A DNA stretch of 64,000 bases, taken from contig NZ_BMSE01000001.1 in NCBI RefSeq assembly GCF_014648995.1, positions 930,001 through 994,000 on the forward strand, in the 5' to 3' direction. Shown in pieces: positions 63,359 through 64,000 of the stretch. The notes under the pieces are model-generated. The model worked only from the letters and a program-made list of their open reading frames with translations. It had not been told where the DNA came from and ran no database searches. The DNA is from Streptomyces massasporeus. Its GTDB lineage: Bacteria > Actinomycetota > Actinomycetes > Streptomycetales > Streptomycetaceae. A program made the position numbers and the translations under genes. Each line of letters starts with the position of its first letter. Positions within the stretch are counted from its first letter, which is position 1.

Positions 63359-64000
63359 TCAGGAGCCGGCGACCGGCAGCCGGAGCACTCCGGTGTCGCG
63401 CGGCCCGCTGACCACGGTCACCGGCTTGATCCCCCGGTTGCCGAAGTACGCGTCGTCGCTGGCGGCGATCACGAACCGCAGCCGGTGCCCGGTCTCGTAC
63501 CGGTGCACGATGCCGGGCAGGGTGACGGTGAAGCTCTTGGTGACGTCCGGGACGCGCACCGGGGCGACCAGGCGGCGCACCAGGGTGCGGGTGCCGTCGG
63601 GGGCGACGTCGTAGAGCTTGGCGAACAGGACGAGCTTGTCGGCCGCGTCGGCGGAGTTCTGGGTGCGCTCGGCCTTCGGGGAGACGACCTTGAGCGTGGC
63701 CCGGGGTGCGCCGACGACGTCGAGTGGTTGCTTGAGCGGCGCGCTCGTCCAGTCGAGGTGAGTGCCCTTGGTGTCGCGCGGCGGTGTGTCCGGCAGGCCG
63801 ATGAGTCCGGAGAGGGAGCCCTCCGAATGGCTCGTGGGGGTCAGCCAGTTGGTGTAGACGCGGCTGCCGCGGGCCACGTCGCCCCGGTGGTCCACGAGTT
63901 TCCCGTCACCGGACAGATACAGGGTGCGGCCGATGGCGGGGAGGCGGCTCGCGGTGGCGTAGGTGCGGTCGGGGTCGGTGATCCAGTCGCGGTGGTAGGC
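63359..64000 (-). CDS. CocE/NonD-family hydrolase (X-Pro dipeptidyl-peptidase-like), 5' part outside window
   Basis: The frame is open to base 64000, giving the last ~213 residues. They form the C-terminal jelly-roll domain of the family: TDPDRTYATASRLPAIGRTL, GTHLDWTSAPLKQPLDVVGA, PRATLKVVSPKAERT and RYETGHRLRFVIAASDDAYF. The alpha/beta-hydrolase domain with the catalytic Ser lies beyond the window. Family enzymes cleave esters or X-Pro peptides and are often secreted. Confidence 0.88.
   Translation of the reverse strand, partial: AYHRDWITDPDRTYATASRLPAIGRTLYLSGDGKLVDHRGDVARGSRVYTNWLTPTSHSEGSLSGLIGLPDTPPRDTKGTHLDWTSAPLKQPLDVVGAPRATLKVVSPKAERTQNSADAADKLVLFAKLYDVAPDGTRTLVRRLVAPVRVPDVTKSFTVTLPGIVHRYETGHRLRFVIAASDDAYFGNRGIKPVTVVSGPRDTGVLRLPVAGS

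Overview
This window reads as chromosomal DNA of a Streptomyces or a close relative. GC content is high, starts are often GTG or TTG, ATGA/GTGA translational overlaps are common, and there is an actinobacterial-type gas-vesicle cluster (gvpO-A-F-G-Y-Z-J-L-S-K). It has two parts that join near 41.39 kb: an accessory, defence-rich island on the left (1-41.39 kb) and an ordinary conserved chromosomal segment on the right (41.39-64 kb).

Island, left to right. A cut-off IS256 transposase, a small P-loop kinase and an IS110 relic (1-2.1 kb) precede a tightly coupled four-gene operon on the minus strand (11.58 to 2.25 kb). That operon encodes a beta-rich protein that could be gasdermin-like, a CHAT caspase-like protease fused to a P-loop ATPase, a 1704-residue STAND-like NTPase with helical repeats and a decayed second CHAT-like domain, and an HEAGH zinc metallopeptidase. 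A broken IS3 transposase follows. Next comes a second minus-strand group (21.2 to 12.6 kb): a DUF6083-type protein, an unknown protein, a UvrD-like helicase, a very large SF1 helicase with a C-terminal DUF559/Vsr-like nuclease, and an AbiJ-like/HEPN-like protein. A small XRE regulator faces a winged-helix-like gene across a triple palindromic operator (21.57-21.65 kb). After a nucleotidyltransferase (CD-NTase-like) relic and an XRE/ImmA pair comes a complete ubiquitin-like operon, UBL-E2-JAB-E1 (24.5-27.2 kb), in the gene order of BilABCD phage-defence systems.

From about 27.43 kb a Tn7-like transposon carries tniQ-tnsA-tnsB-tnsC-tniQ. Its cargo includes the most unusual gene in the window: a 1069-residue protein made of a complete, near-housekeeping EF-Tu fused in frame to a CHAT protease with an intact His/Cys dyad, followed 16 nt later by a 100-residue membrane protein. 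I infer a two-gene suicide or abortive-infection module in which EF-Tu is the bait or sensor, CHAT the activated protease and the membrane protein the possible effector. A 193-nt inverted copy of the CHAT 3' end, a decayed ISAs1 element and two same-orientation right-end-like sequences (about 35.3 and 41.4 kb) show the cargo has been rearranged. The outer end appears to have landed in a small membrane-protein gene at about 41.39 kb.

Right part. Housekeeping and stress genes (DUF2795, CBS, DJ-1/PfpI, baeRF-type release-factor-like protein, ABC-F ATPase, MOSC, methyltransferase) lead to the ten-gene gas-vesicle operon (54.4 to 49.06 kb, minus strand). Then come an NDH-2-type FAD oxidoreductase, a transketolase and a LigD polymerase-domain protein in one overlapping operon, an F420-dependent oxidoreductase, a YqeY-like protein, an SDR, a holin-like membrane protein, a VOC protein, a GNAT acetyltransferase, and the C-terminal part of a CocE/NonD hydrolase running off the end. 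Three small pseudogenes lie here. I saw no rRNA, tRNA or CRISPR array.
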